From Thysanoteuthis rhombus (lineage: Eukaryota; Mollusca; Cephalopoda; Oegopsida; Thysanoteuthidae), in the NCBI GenBank assembly GCA_963457665.1, contig OY735206.1, positions 27,212,710-27,276,709 of the forward strand: a stretch of DNA of 64,000 nt. The letters run 5' to 3'. Positions within the stretch are counted from its first letter, which is position 1. Each line of letters starts with the position of its first letter. The notes below the pieces were generated by a model. The model did not search any database, was not told where the DNA came from, and worked only from the letters and a program-made list of their open reading frames with translations. The translations under genes and the position numbers were made by a program. This document shows positions 33,955 to 46,069 of the stretch, one piece after another.

Positions 33955-34392
33955 GGTCTGGTTAGTCATTCGATGGAAACCGTCACATGACCAACGTATT
34001 TTGGCAAGATACTTTGTTGGTATGATCAATTAAAATCAGAAAAAGTGGGGAACAATTGATAAGTTCCTTAGATCAATAAAAAAAAAATTAGGCAAAATCA
34101 AAAACAAAACGTGAATGCTGCTGGACACAAACTAAGGAATTAATTTGGCCACAAATTGAACCCTAACTAGGAATGTATTTGAAGTTGATCAGAGAAAACT
34201 TTTTTTTATTTTAAACATAATAAATAGTAAATGTTGAAAACGTCAAACTTCAAACTTGGTTGTTGCAGCCTGTACACGTAATACATACATACATATGTAT
34301 AAACATACATACATAGCCAACCAGTCTTCAAGCCAACTTGAAAACCGAAGAAACCTTTTTTGACAGTTTTGGTTGACGGTCTTTTAAAATTA
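33955..34392 (-). repeat. Family A, copy 6
   Basis: Near full-length reverse copy from CTGGTTAGTCATTCGATGG to GACAGTTTTGGTTGACGGTC. A short CATA-type repeat expands inside (34280-34312). Confidence 0.6.
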
Positions 34393-34985
34393 TTTATAGC
34401 CTGTGGTTAGATTGACGATAAAACGATCTATGAAAGGAATTTCTTTTCCAGGTTGAAAAGATAATTGAAAGCCAAATCTATGTTTCGAGATCGAGATGTT
34501 AGAAAGCAGGATGGAAGGGAGAGGGGATGTGGACTCCCCCTTTCCATTCTACCTCCAGGTCGCATGTACTTTTCACCACTCAAGTCTCCGACGACTTAGC
34601 CTAACATAGCATTATCACAATTTATTGGAGTTGGGGGAAAGGTTGCAAAGCTCAAAAATTTTCCCATATAAATCAATGCATTTCCTTAACCCTTTTACCG
34701 GTCAATTTTCTTCCCACAATACAGTAACACTTGATGATAACACAGATATTTCATCCGACAGACGGTGTATGCAGACACGTCTGAATTGGAAAATACTCAG
34801 TTTTAGCTGGGATTTACCCCCAGAATTATTCTAAATAACTTTAAGTGGAAATGGCAGTAATGTCGCTCTACTGGCAAATCATTCGTAACTGAAATGTCTT
34901 CTGACCAGCGGAAGTTTTTAAAATAAACCTTCATTTCTAGAAAGAAGGGTCAGTTAACGCTCTAGATGCGCTCCTTCAAAATTCT
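34393..34985. other. No gene seen
   Basis: A 69-codon plus frame (34625-34834) is unsupported. Confidence 0.35.
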
Positions 34986-34989
34986 TCAA

Positions 34990-35432
34990 GTACAAAAAAG
35001 AAGGGTCTACAACTAAGGTATTCTTCCACTAGTCACCTATGGAGCTGATACATGGAGCATAGTCAGATGATATATCCCCAAACTGAGGACTATTCAACGT
35101 TCTCAAACGAGATATCGCGTGGGGAGATCACTAAACAGCGCAGTATATTCAAAAATAAACGGGAGTGAGAAATATCAAAGAAACCATTAGAAAACTCAAA
35201 TGATAATAGACTCGCCTTGTTGCAAGAATGTCTGACAATTGCTGGACATCACGACTAATGATGTGGATCCCCAGAGATTATATGTGAAACTGTGGTTGGC
35301 CAAAAATATGAGGAGTTCAGAAAGTATCGGCTCCATGAAATCGATGATAGAGCGGTCTGGCGAATCTTGGGAAAGGTTTATAACCAACGACTGATACAAA
35401 GAGACTGCCGTTGTTGATGACGAGGATTATGA
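34990..35432 (+). mobile_element. RTE-like LINE fragment (C-terminal tail and 3' end)
   Basis: AAAGAAGGGTCTACAACTAA, then CACCTATGGAGCTGATACATGG (TYGADTW), GAAAACTCAAATGATAATAG and TTGGGAAAGGTTTATAACC mark the tail and 3' end. A GATGACGAGGATTATGAA tail closes it. Confidence 0.75.
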
Positions 35433-35872
35433 AACAAAACAGCGCTATACGGGATTGTCATAATATGAATAGAGATTGCACCTGCAATCGTTTCAAAACG
35501 TCATAGTTGAGCCTCAAGATGGAATAATCATTTATTGTATGTGTATTTGTTTATTCTCATGTACATGGCACATTTTCCAAATGTATCAGAGCTAAGGGGT
35601 TAATTATAGTAAACAGAAGCCCTAGAATATTAGCGGTTACAATATCAATAGAATAATGTAAGATGCCAGGTTTTGGTGTAGTAGTATTGGTTGCTGCTCC
35701 AAGCAGATTCTCATTCGCCTAATCTGGCTGGATAGCTGAGGCCATGTTTTGGAGCTACTCCGATTTTGCTTGCTTAACGGAGGGATGAGAAGATTTTGGG
35801 GTAAATTTCAATATACATACAGAACGTAAAATAAATAAAAGACATTCTTTTCTTGTTTCAATTCAAGTAACC

Positions 35873-35878
35873 TTTATT
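35873..35878 (-). terminator. Polyadenylation signal AATAAA
   Basis: On the minus strand AATAAA lies about 75 bases downstream of the stop at 35953-35955. It is placed as expected for the 3' end of the gene whose last exon is 35953-36065. Confidence 0.5.
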
Positions 35879-35952
35879 TTGCAGCCGATCAAAACATTCA
35901 TGAATAAATGGGGAGAGAGAAATAGGGACAGATAGACCGTCAGAGGGATTTC

Positions 35953-36065
35953 TCATATTTTATGTTTTTGACACCCCCCCTCCGGCACCAAGTGACACAG
36001 GACGTCTTTGATCTCGTCCGTTATCCGCTCCCTGGCAAATCTGTACTTGTAAGGACGTGGATGAA
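35953..36065 (-). CDS. Terminal coding exon of an unrecognised gene
   Basis: Minus-strand acceptor TTTTCAGTTTCTGCAG ends at 36066, and the frame then runs to TGA at 35953-35955. The peptide reads HPRPYKYRFARERITDEIKD then VLCHLVPEGGCQKHKI. It is charged, probably helical in its first half, with two Cys near the end. Local GC is above background. The phase (one base needed from the previous exon) matches the short exon at 36133-36153. Family not recognised. Confidence 0.6.
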
Positions 36066-36132
36066 CTGCAGAAACTGAAAATGTTTACAATTTGTCAAAC
36101 TAACTCAAACTGACACAACTTCTCTGTCATAC

Positions 36133-36153
36133 CTCGGTAAACTCTATTAAAAC
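36133..36153 (-). CDS. 21-nt microexon
   Basis: Minus-strand acceptor GTGTCTTACAG (ending at 36154) and donor GTATGA (36132-36127) bound 21 bases encoding, with one base from the previous exon, G-F-N-R-V-Y-R. A 67-base intron separates it from the terminal exon. Alternative: translation could begin at an ATG at about 36165 with this piece as part of a longer exon. Confidence 0.45.
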
Positions 36154-36989
36154 CTGTAAGACACATTTATCGCCAGCGTCGACCCAAAACCAAGCAGGGA
36201 AGGGGCATGGGGTCACCAACACGGGCCTTACTGTGTCCACTGGCAATCGACCCTATTCTAAATTCAGCTAGTGTTTTTGCCTATCTGGTTCCACGTCAAA
36301 ACTAGCTGTGTTATTCATGTGTATGAATCACACGGTATTGCTTCATTCTGCATTCTTTGTTATTGAATTGAATATTCATTGACTTTCCGACTCGGTCTAA
36401 ATTGAATTCCAATTCTGCATTTTGAATTCTCAAACAAGAATTTGTTTAACTTTATATTGTCAACCCACACATAAACAAAAGACCCCAACATTCCAAAATT
36501 CCACTCCCGGCTTGACACCGCTGACAGAGCGTTTTGAAATTCAAAACATCATTTCCGCGAAGTCAGTACCTTTTTGTAAACTGTAATATGTGCTGAGTCC
36601 AATTTCTTCGCCAAGTAATTTTTCTCCAAATGTAATTCTCATTCTTCAAAAATCTGAAATAGCCATCAAATATTATGTGCAATGTTCACTTATTCCAGTT
36701 TCTTTTCAATGCTTTTTATCATTATTAATAACGGAAATTTAACATTACCTAACGGAGCAGCACCAAGTGTTACTGTATAAGTTGTTCAGAAAGTAATGCT
36801 GTTCAAATATAACATAAGTTTCAAATTCAAACGATCCGAATCATTTATAAGTAGGGCATTCCCGCTCAAAAGATGCATGTTTGAGGGAGTCCAGTAGATG
36901 TGTAGAAAAGCCTGCTATGATAGCCTTGTAAACTAATTATTATGGAAGTGGACATCATCTCTATCCCCCTTTTATTGTGAAAAATATTC

Positions 36990-37092
36990 TCTCATCTCCT
37001 CTCTCTCTCTCTCTTCCCTTCTCTCGCCCTTCTCTCTCTCTCTCTTTCTCTCCCTCTTTCTTTCTCTCTCTCTCTCTCACTCTCCCTCTCTT
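36990..37092. repeat. TC-rich tract
   Basis: Irregular CT repeats with CCC and TTT interruptions. Confidence 0.9.
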
Positions 37093-37429
37093 ATTTAGAA
37101 ATCACATTATATCGGAACGATTACAGAGGCAGAAAGCATCATTGTTCATTTCTGTATGGACTTTTATTGTAATTCGAGCCTCCTTCAATATTGAGAACTG
37201 ATTTCAAACTTAACATTAAAATAGCGTGTTCATTGATCAAAATATCTGGCGAATATCAACTTTGTGCTAAGGCCAATTGTTGATTTATCTCGGTGCACAC
37301 GCATACGGAGATTTTGTTGAACCAAACCAATATATAAAATTAGAATTCCCCCTGGTGATTTGAAATCACGATTGAACCAAACTGACAAGTCTAAGAACAA
37401 CTAGTATTAATACGAAATGCACAAGTATC

Positions 37430-38115
37430 CTAGACGGTGAATACCTCAGTAACCTCAGATTTGTTGAGAACCTTCATGACCTCCGAATAATTCTATACGA
37501 ACTGAATGAAGAGAGCAGGGAATTAGGCCTCTTCATGAACTTCAGTGAAACAAATGCCATTTACAACTAACACGTCAAGTATAAAGACACAACAACCAGA
37601 ATCGAAAATGTACAGCTGAAATAAGAAGACCACTGATCAACCTATGACATCAAATATCCATGAAATCCCCAACAGCTAAAATCAAGAGAATAATCACTTT
37701 AGTTTGGCAAGTTTCCGACATTCTCAGAAAAATTTCATTAATCCTAAAAAGAAGAGTATTTCCCAATACTCACTTGTTGGGTTCCAACATGGAACCTAGC
37801 CAAAAAATGGGCCTTCAAACTGAGAAAACAGCATATTAGAAAAGAAACAGGAATCAAAGATATAATTGAAACCATTATAAAACTTAAACCGCGATGGGCT
37901 GGTCGCATGGCAATAATGTCAGACAACTTCTTGACATTGCAACACTCAACGTGGATCCTTGGAGACCATATGCATATTGTGGCCGGCAAAATATGAGGAG
38001 TGGAACTAGGCAAGCTCAGGAAGTATTGACTCCACGACCCCCATGGTGATGGCGGGTATTTGGGGGGGAGTTCTGTGTCTAATGACGTACACTAAATGAT
38101 GATGATGTTGATGAC
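37430..38115 (+). mobile_element. RTE-like LINE fragment
   Basis: GACGGTGAATACCTCAGTAAC (DGEYLSN) is followed by LRFVENLHDLR, with the FADD core deleted. It then runs through the C-terminal tail to TGATGATGATGTTGATGAC at the 3' end. Confidence 0.75.
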
Positions 38116-38183
38116 ACAAGAATCTCATCCCCAAACCGGCAGTGGAGTCAAGTGGGGAAGATTCCTGTATCTGCCCCAAAATT

Positions 38184-38187
<4 letters not shown>

Positions 38188-38231
<44 letters not shown>
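38188..38231. repeat. (TA)n at a SINE tail
   Basis: A TA run of about 44 bases adjoins the tail of the family C SINE that follows. Confidence 0.9.
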
Positions 38232-38237
<6 letters not shown>

Positions 38238-38545
38238 TTATTGTGTTATCCACAGACAGCTGTTTCGTTATATTACAACTCTTCCGTGTGGCTATAGACT
38301 ATCCATTATCCAGTACCACGAGGCAGGATCGAAACCCCCCCTTTAGACCCAGAGGCTGGCATCCTACCTCTGTAGGACTGGACGATCAGTAATGTTGAAT
38401 TTAAACTATATATTTACTCACGCATAATTCCCCATCCACCAGAGTGTTCTATTCCTAAGTTTAAAGAGTATAAGCTCATAATGAACGAGTTATCTCACTT
38501 AAAGGGTGCTCAAAGGGAGCGTTAATTATAATAATAATTAAAAAA
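38238..38545 (-). mobile_element. SINE family C, full copy
   Basis: TTGTGTTATCCACAGACAGC, the B-box region near 38325 and the closing CGTTAATTATAATAATAATT are all present in the order seen at 21208-21520. Confidence 0.6.
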
Positions 38546-38618
38546 TATTTATTTATATATATATATATATAAAATCAACTTATCAAATAAAATGTACATT
38601 CATTCTTAGAAAACTCAC

Positions 38619-38689
38619 CATATTTGATTATCTGAGGATTTGATATCATCTTCAAATGTCCTTGTAGAGGGACAAGGGTCATTTTCTGT
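38619..38689 (-). CDS. Internal coding exon, same gene as 35953-36153
   Basis: Minus-strand acceptor CTTCATATTAG (ending at 38690) and donor GTGAGT (38618-38613) bound 71 bases. In the frame that joins the downstream microexon the peptide is QKMTLVPLQGHLKMISNPQI then IKY, with one base left over to make the Gly of GFNRVYR. Joined to the two later exons it stays open to the stop. A second frame of this exon (TENDPCPSTRTFEDD..) is also open but does not join. Family not recognised. Confidence 0.5.
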
Positions 38690-38869
38690 CTAATATGAAG
38701 CCATTATGGGAATATCGACTCTTTTTAGAATTCCTTGATTACAGCAGTATTTAGTGTACCTTCCTAATCCGAATTAAACTGTCAAAAGTACGTTTTAGCA
38801 TTTTTAGTTCCTTTCTGATTCTCAACTTTAATTCAATTATTTCTATCTTACTGAATATTCTTCAGTAGA

Positions 38870-39070
38870 GGGTTGCCAGAAAATTGGAAATTTTTCTGGC
38901 CAAAAACTTGTCAAAAAATAGCCAAATGCCCAAATTATACATGGCAGTTGTTTTAACTTCAATATTTGAGCGATGTAATATCTAGCCATTTTTGTAGATC
39001 TTTATCGGCTGAACTCGGAAGAAAAAAATTGATCCAGTCGAAACTTGGCTAATTTGGCAATTCTTTAACA
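38870..39070. mobile_element. MITE J, diverged copy 3
   Basis: Starts near TAGAGGGTTGCCAG and ends AATTTGGCAATTCTTTA, giving short GTTGCCA/TTGGCAA ends like the copies at 9573 and 23184. No target duplication is visible. Confidence 0.4.
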
Positions 39071-40129
39071 CAAATGCATGCTTGTGAAAAGTCATGAAAA
39101 GTTTATAGAGTTGAACATTTGTCTTCAGATGTTGGGGGACTTCCACAATAGCAGTCGAGTAAGTCTCATATATGAAGACCCTCTCGTGTGAATGTGAACT
39201 GGGGAAGAAAAAGAGCGTTAGTTACGTTTTGTTCTGTTTTTTTTGGGGGGGGGGAGTTTTTTTTTTTTTTTTTCAGATGATTTTTTCCTTTTGTTGTCTT
39301 GCGAACAAAAGTACTGCTGTATTGAAGCAGTTCCGGATTGACTACCGCATTTTTTTTTCGTATGAATTGCACGATTCTTGCATAACATGAGTCCTAGATT
39401 TTGAAGTTAAAAATAGGAACAGAAATGTAAAACACGGGTACTCGATCTAGCACTGCAGGTCGGCAGTTCCAAGTAATTTTTTCCTTCGATGTCCTAAATT
39501 TGTTAACTGAAATTCTCAACTCATCCAATAAGTGCCCACTATTTTACGTTGCGTACCATTGTAATGGTAGTCATTCTAAATTCATCAAATAAAATCATAT
39601 CTTGCGTTGGCGGGGGTGATTATGCAAGAAAGGGATTCAGTGTGTGTGGAAACAAATGAACGAATGACGATCCGAGAATCAATAATTGTTGGTTTGTAAA
39701 GAAAGTAACAACGTTCTTATGAGAGAAGTTAACAAGGAAAAGATAATTGAAAACCTGTGTAATCAAATCAGCGTGATTGGAAGCACCTTAGCAAAAGCTT
39801 AAAAATACCTTTTATGTCTGTAAGAGTGGAAATCAATGTTCCCTGAGTCAATGAGTTCTCAAAGAGGTTAACGTTTCATTGTCAAAAGATTAGCTGTTTC
39901 CTTGATGTTTATTCAAAACTGGTCCATAACCTTTTCTGACCCCAGCCCTTATGTTAATATTGCACCGTAGAATAACAGTATGTATATTTGATAAATGGCA
40001 TAATGAAGTTATAAGTATTTACCCTAATTTATAATTTATAAAAGCTCATCCACTTCTTTGTCGCTAAAGTAAAGAGATAGATAGAATTAACTATTTATAC
40101 TGTGGTTCAAACTTTCAAGCCATGTAATT
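39071..40129. other. No gene seen
   Basis: Contains a G9-T15 homopolymer patch (39241-39273). Nothing is supported as an exon. Confidence 0.35.
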
Positions 40130-40720
40130 ATCGAAATCAGGAATTATAATCAACTAATCCGGAATTATATTTATTAGAATCAAGAATTATGATCAAGAAG
40201 TATGATGATCTTTAAAACCTCCAAACGATAAAGAACCCAAAAATTCCATTATTTCAACCATACTGACATACCTCCAAAAGCGTTCAAATTCAAATCAGAC
40301 TAGTGATAAATATGAAATTAAGAATAGTAAATATCAAATCAATATTTATAAGAATCAAAAATATACTGATAAATGTAATTATCATAATTGATAAATGTGG
40401 TAATGTATGATTATCAAACTAGATGATTATAATTATCAAAATAAAGGACTATAATTATGAAAACTGCTAAATTTACTTCATAATTATTGAAATCAATAAA
40501 CAAGAATTATAATTAAGACATCGTTGATTATGATAGGCAAATTGATAATTATAATTATAATTATCAGTATTGTTAAATGTAATTGAAAAATTCGATAAAT
40601 GTAATTGCCAGATTCGGATTCATAATTGTAAATGTAAAATTATAATTACAACAGTCACGAATTACATTTATGAAGATTTAGAATTATGATAGCCAAAATC
40701 AAGTATTATAAATACCAAAA
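40130..40720. repeat. Cryptic AT repeat built on AATTATAAT and ATCAAAAT
   Basis: About 590 bases are dominated by variants of AATTATAATTATCAAAATCA with drifting spacing of about 20-35 bases. It looks like a heavily mutated minisatellite. Confidence 0.55.
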
Positions 40721-40779
40721 TTGATTTATACTATTGATTCTGTTTGAAGTCTGGAACTTTATAAGATAAAACAGCCTTT

Positions 40780-40965
40780 TCTAATCTGTTTGAACTAAAA
40801 TAAAATAACGTTATAATGGTTATGATAAAAGCGTGGCTCAAGCGTATTATATCGTCGTAGCCATTTGGAGTCAGCTGATGCAGACGGTGTAGGATAGTAT
40901 TCATGCGACCAGCATTCCCCCATGTCCCTCGTTGGCCAATGTTCCATATTTTGTAAAAAAAAAAA
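40780..40965 (-). other. Open frame of uncertain nature
   Basis: A minus frame reads NIGQRGTWGNAGRMNTILHR, then LHQLTPNGYDDIIRLSHA, in locally GC-richer DNA after a long T run. The order of residues looks protein-like. It could be a decayed mobile-element fragment or an exon; no good donor follows. Confidence 0.25.
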
Positions 40966-41097
40966 AATACTACGATAAACAAAAGTTATAGCAATTGAAA
41001 GTTCGGATCTATCTTTCTCTATAGTATCTTTCCCGTTGCAATCTACTGGGTCTAATATTTGTTTAGTATATCTCTGAATTTTTGAGATGAGGTATTA

Positions 41098-41223
41098 TTA
41101 TTATTTCTATTGATATTCGGACCATCCTCATCTTGGTTGTTTTTTTTCTTTCATTCAAATGTATACAATGTATGTAAAACAACAACCAAGATGAGGATGG
41201 TCTGAATATTAATAGAAATAATA
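41098..41223. repeat. Near-perfect inverted repeat (hairpin)
   Basis: Arms 41098-41144 and 41176-41223 pair over about 47 bases with only two or three mismatches, around a loop of about 31 bases. The arm centre is GGACCATCCTCATCTTGG. It could be a tiny foldback MITE or a microRNA-like precursor. Confidence 0.75.
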
Positions 41224-41344
41224 ACATTTGTTTAATATTCTCCAAAGTCTTTTGATAAACAACCGACCCATTTCATTTTGTATTTTTTTGCGTATTAAAG
41301 GGAACACTTAGTTCATGCATTTCAGACACATACAGATTGTAATC

Positions 41345-43640
41345 GTTCATCACTCTTTTATTGTCTGTCGTTGGACATAGACCCTCCCCCATCAGACCTT
41401 CCTATCATGGATGTCGTGGAGCCAATGCTTCCTGAAACTATCCATTTCGTCTCAGCATCTCATATTCTGCCAGCCTTGGTTCTGCATTTCTCTAGGTTTT
41501 TAACGGAATGATGCATTAGTTGCATAACATTCTTTTTAGAACAAATTGGAGGATCTTCTACTTTCAGGTTGAGGCTTGCCATCCAACTTGCCATCTTTGC
41601 TTGAGTTTCTTCATTATTTGGGGGGGGGGGATTCCATGAAAATCCGTTGTCCAAGGTAAATGTATGGGTCTATGTTCTCCAGCTTTGCACCTGTTTCTTT
41701 GATAGTTTTGCGTTTATTCTCCATAACCGTTGTTTTGCTGAGGTTCATGTAAAGTCTCCTCGTTTAGTTCGTCTAACATTAGTTGGAGGTCGTGAAGGTT
41801 CTCCACAAAAATAGCAATATCACCTGCGAGTCTGAGGTTGTCTATTAAGATTATTTTATTCACCAGTCTAGGTTTATGGAAATAATTTCAAGGCAGACTG
41901 TAAAGTGTTTGGGTGAACTGGTATCACTCTTTCTTGCCCCCCTTTTGAGCTGAAAGGACTTAGTCTTTATGTAGCCTGATAAAAGAACTGCTGCAATGGT
42001 ATATGTGTTGCAATAATCAGACATATACTTGAAGAGAGATTACATCAATGAACTTGAGAATTTCCAATGAGTCAAATACCTTCTTTGAGTCTAGTAATTC
42101 CAATCCATGTAGCATTTTATATTCTAATGCTTTTTCTGCTAGTTGATTTATTGAATGGAGATGATCCATGGTTGAGTTGCTTCTTCTAGGCCAGCTTGTT
42201 CCCCATGGTTAATATTCGTCTAACGTTTTGGTGATTCGGTTAGTGGTGACTTTGGTGAAAAGCTTGTAGATGCAGTTGAGTAGACTTTTTTGTCTGTAGT
42301 AGTTGGGGACTTTTTGGTCTCTTCCTTTATGTAATAGCATTATGATTACAATGTTCAATTCTTCTAGGACTTTATTTTGTTTTTTGCATAAGTTGAATAA
42401 ATTCGCTAGTTTCCTGGTGATGACTTTACCAACTTTTTTGAGTTGGTTAATGGTCATGTTATCTAGTCCACGGGCTTTTCATTTTTTTTCTTTTTGTTTG
42501 ATGGTTTGTTTCACCTCGAATGGCTTAACTTCTGGGAATGGCTTAACTTCTGCTTGCTCACATCTTGTACATCCTGCTTGTTTTTTTTGTTTGTTTTTTT
42601 TTTTGTGTACTACTTGTTTTGAAGAGAAGAGTTTTTTGGTAGAATTTTTTGGTCCCAGTGTATTGTTAGGTTTCTATTTTCTTTGAATACATTAGTTATT
42701 TATTTATTTCCTGGATTGAGAGTTTTGTTAATAGCTTTGACGCCCCGACCTTTGAGAATCATTTCAATGATTTCTGTCTTGTATCTTCTTTTGAGTTCCC
42801 ATCGTTTTTTGTTTTTGTTTTTTTGTTTGTTTGCTTTCAGTTTGTTTTTTGTTTTGTTTTTTTTTATTTTTATTACCGTTTTATTTAGTTCAATTGCTGA
42901 AATTTTCTCTGTTGTTGTCGGTGGCTTAAGGTTTCTGTATTTTTCCATGACATCTTTGGTTTCATCTGAGATTTTACTAATGGTATGAGTGTTCTCTGGT
43001 TTAAATATTATGGTGACTTTGATTAGAGAGGCTCTTACTTTGTTATTGAATTCGTTTATTTTGGTGTTGTGCGTATGTGCTTAGGAAAAAAGGTCATATC
43101 TGTTTTTCAGTTGAAGCTTGAAAGATCTAGTGAGCTCTCTTAGAACGTTTATTGGTTGCAGATAGGAGTGGAACAGTTTTCTGCGTTCTTTGTTGCTTAT
43201 ATTTGAATTTTACATTCTATCATTCTGTGGTCACCTCCATTGTTGACTTGATTTAGGACCTGAATACCTTTGATGGTGTCGCTTTTGTGCGCAAAGATGC
43301 AGTCTGCTTCGCTCTTGGTTTCCTTCTTTATTATTATTTTTTCTTAAATAAAGTGTTCACAATTTTGAAGCCATTCGCCGTCATAGTTTCAAATTTCACA
43401 TGGTAGTCATCTCTCCCGTTCCTTTTATATCCGGACTTGACAATGCAACGTCTATTTCTTTGTCCTATCTGTGCATTAGATCCCCAATAGTGACGTTGAG
43501 GTATTTTATGGTATCTTCATCGTAGAAGTTGTTTATTTCCTCTCTGGTTAACTGCAAAGTTGGAGCGTAGAGTTTGATGATGTTTAGATCGTAATAGTTA
43601 TCAGTCCTAAATAATATTGTAACATTGCAATGTTTAAAGG
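41345..43640 (-). mobile_element. Longest RTE-like LINE copy (endonuclease to 3' end)
   Basis: On the minus strand, from 43640 down: KLYAPTLQLTREEINNFYDE (AP endonuclease part, about 43580-43510); a Lys-rich linker with KKRRWELKRR (about 42800); ARGLDNMTINQL and IIMLLHKGRD (42470-42320); LNCIYKLFTKVTTNRITKTL; STMDHLHSINQ (about 42170); SDTSSPKHFTVCLEI (about 41920); LRLAGDIAIFVENLHDLQ, in which FADD has become LAGD; then the tail to GTCGTTGGACATAGAC at 41360. The copy is 5' truncated and broken by many stops and shifts. A 17-18-base tandem duplication (AATGGCTTAACTTCTG) lies at 42523-42558. Confidence 0.8.
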
Positions 43641-45560
43641 GGTGAAATGTGTTTTACTGCAGCTAATTTTCCAGAATCTGGTTGGTGACCATTTTAAGTA
43701 TGCGTTGTATTATTCAAATTTTGAAAAAAAATGACCTCCAGTTAAGAAAACACTTGTTTTTCCTCTTTCCCCCCTGTATTGCAGTTAACTGGTTCTGGGA
43801 AGGTTAATATGCTTCAGGAGCTAGATAAGAAATTACAGGAGAAATCGAGCGAGCAGTGATTTCCCAAAGTAAAACTACAAACCCTATCACTACTATTGTT
43901 GAAGGAAATTGGTCAAACCTTTCAGGGGCTGACAGTGTAAAACATTTTGTTTGTCTATTGAGACTAGTCAATGAACTCAATATGTAATTCAGGAAGCTCT
44001 GATGATCATTCTAACAAACCAAAGATACATCGAATATTTGATGATTTTATTGAATAGAATTGGAATTGTTCGAAGAGGCTACAGCATCTTTACGTTTGTA
44101 ATGGGGGCAAAACTAGTATTTTGTCGAAGAAGACCAGTATCTTTTGCAGCTATTGAGTTTTGGATCAAAATAAATTCGAAAAGTTGTGTGTCATATCGCC
44201 CTAAATCTTTCATCTTGGGTTCAATACCGGTGGTGATCCTTAAAAAGTTACTAAATTACAACGTATTTTTGACCGGGCTAAATAAGGCGTCACAGAACTT
44301 CAACCGTCCTTTGCCGACAGCAGAGGAATCGTATCATCAACGATTGGTTGTTGTTCTTTTTTTATATCCGCCGTATCATGGTTTGTAGATTTAATGTAGG
44401 ATCTCACTCAATTTTCGAAAGTATTCTCGTTTGAACATTAGTATCCTTAAAAGTTAATATGAAAAGAAAACACCCACATAAAATGGAGGAGCTGAAAACA
44501 GTCTGGCAGCAAAACACCAGACTATATAAATTAATGTTGCAGCAAATGATGCGAACTAGTTTCAAGCTCTTAGTTCACATCAGATACGAATTCGGTCGGT
44601 CAATTCCCCTATGACCCAAAGAACGGAGTAACATTCGAAGCATGGTATCATTGCTACGAAAATATTATTCAAACGACTTTAAAGATTAGTCTGACGATTT
44701 GAAAAGGTACGACTTTCATTGCAAAAGTAATATGAGACAAAACTCAAAAAGTTTTGTAATTTCATTTTGTCTACAAAAATCTGATCACTTGGGTATGTAA
44801 GATATATTAAAAGTTATATCCAAAATCGTTATTTAATGCCAGATACCAATGCCTATTTTAACGAAAAATGCTTCTGACGACTTTGTTACTTAACCAGGTA
44901 CTGTGAAAAGAGAATGCTGATGTTTCGAGTCAAGGGGACAAATAGAAAACCAGTCTTAATGTTTAATTTTTGTGCTGGTTTTTGAATCGGCCAAGGATAC
45001 AAATATCTGGACAATAATCTAGCAAGGAACTGAGCAAGACCCCACGATACACCTACCGTCAATGACTGAAAAAGTAAAAAATGATACACCTGAAACATGA
45101 CCTAGCAGGGATAGAAATATCCAACAACAGTATAAATGTAAATGTTTAAAAAAACGCTATTTCTCTCTGAACCTCATAAAAGAGAGAATTGTGTGCATCA
45201 GAATGGAAGAAAAAAAAATACAGTTGTACATATTTTCATTGGTCTTCTTTGGGATTATATATAAATGTTTTTTGTCTCTTCTCCTCAGACAAAACCATTT
45301 CTTACGATATGGTTCTTTTTGCAACACATTTGTTAGGAATTATACCTCCATTTGTAGACATAACATTCTCAGCACGAACATTTCTTTGAATGTGATTGGT
45401 TAAAAGCCACACCGGAAAACAAGTCATTGAATAAAGGATTAATTTTTTACGAAAACCATTCGGACTACATTTTCCACCCGTTCAATATAGTAGCACTTTT
45501 TATATCTGACAATTACAAAAACAATAGGCACAGAAAAAGGTAAGTTTCAAATTTTTTGGT
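43641..45560. other. Mostly unassigned DNA
   Basis: A 128-codon plus frame (44002-44388) is open without motif or splice support. A possible minus exon at 44895-45065 is listed separately. No repeat is recognised. Confidence 0.35.
44895..45065 (-). CDS. Possible internal exon (weak)
   Basis: A strong minus-strand acceptor, TTTTTTACTTTTTCAG, ends at 45066 and opens a frame SLTVGVSWGLAQFLARLLSR, then YLYPWPIQKPAQKL, which continues to a TAA at 44886-44888. The only donor near the end is a poor GTTAAG at 44894. The first part is hydrophobic. It may be a real exon of a membrane protein or a chance frame. Confidence 0.25.
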
Positions 45561-45564
45561 GCCC

Positions 45565-45718
45565 GGACAACCGGAGTGCCAGCACAATTTAAAGTTCATA
45601 TGCGTAACTGTGCCCGGCAAAAAATGGAATGCCATAACGAACTAGACAAGTTCAGACTCCCATGATAGAGATGGTCGAATCTTAGGAAACATCTATGGAC
45701 GCTAGATGGCTGATGATA
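45565..45718 (+). mobile_element. RTE-like LINE 3' end
   Basis: GCCCGGCAAAAAATGGAATG, ACTAGACAAGTTCAGAC, CATGATAGAGATGGTCGAATC and CTGATGATAATG mark the last 150 bases. Confidence 0.65.
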
Positions 45719-46069
45719 ATGGGGGCCCAGAAATTCTCTTGCAGAGATTTTCCATCAACTTCATCACAACTAAAAAAAGGTTAACTACAAATATTTATTA
45801 ATTTTTCTTTTGTATTTGTATACTGCCTAAGACACATGATAGGTGCCCTATGGCAATTGACTCACTGGACGACTGCCTGTCTTGTCGACCCTCCCACGAA
45901 ACCAGCTGTTTTCATTTCTTTTTTGGTATAATGTGCTTGAAGAAACCTACCTCTAAGATGATTTTTGAATACTTAGTTGAAATTCCCATGATCATTGTAT
46001 CAGAGTACTGCAACATATGCAGTCACTGCAGCTCCTTTATCAGGTTATGTAACGACTTGGATCCCTTTT

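Larger units (their letters stand above)
36154..38618 (-). other. Putative 2.5-kb intron containing repeats
   Basis: Lies between two phase-matched exons on the minus strand. It holds a TC-rich tract (36990-37092), a LINE fragment (37430-38115), a TA run (38188-38231) and a family C SINE (38238-38545). A short mariner-like phrase, GTTGTTCAGAAAGTAATGC, is at 36781-36800. Confidence 0.4.

Noticed and set aside
44002-44388. A 128-codon plus-strand frame
   Set aside because: No recognisable motif, no acceptor or donor in phase, and no compositional shift from the surrounding DNA.
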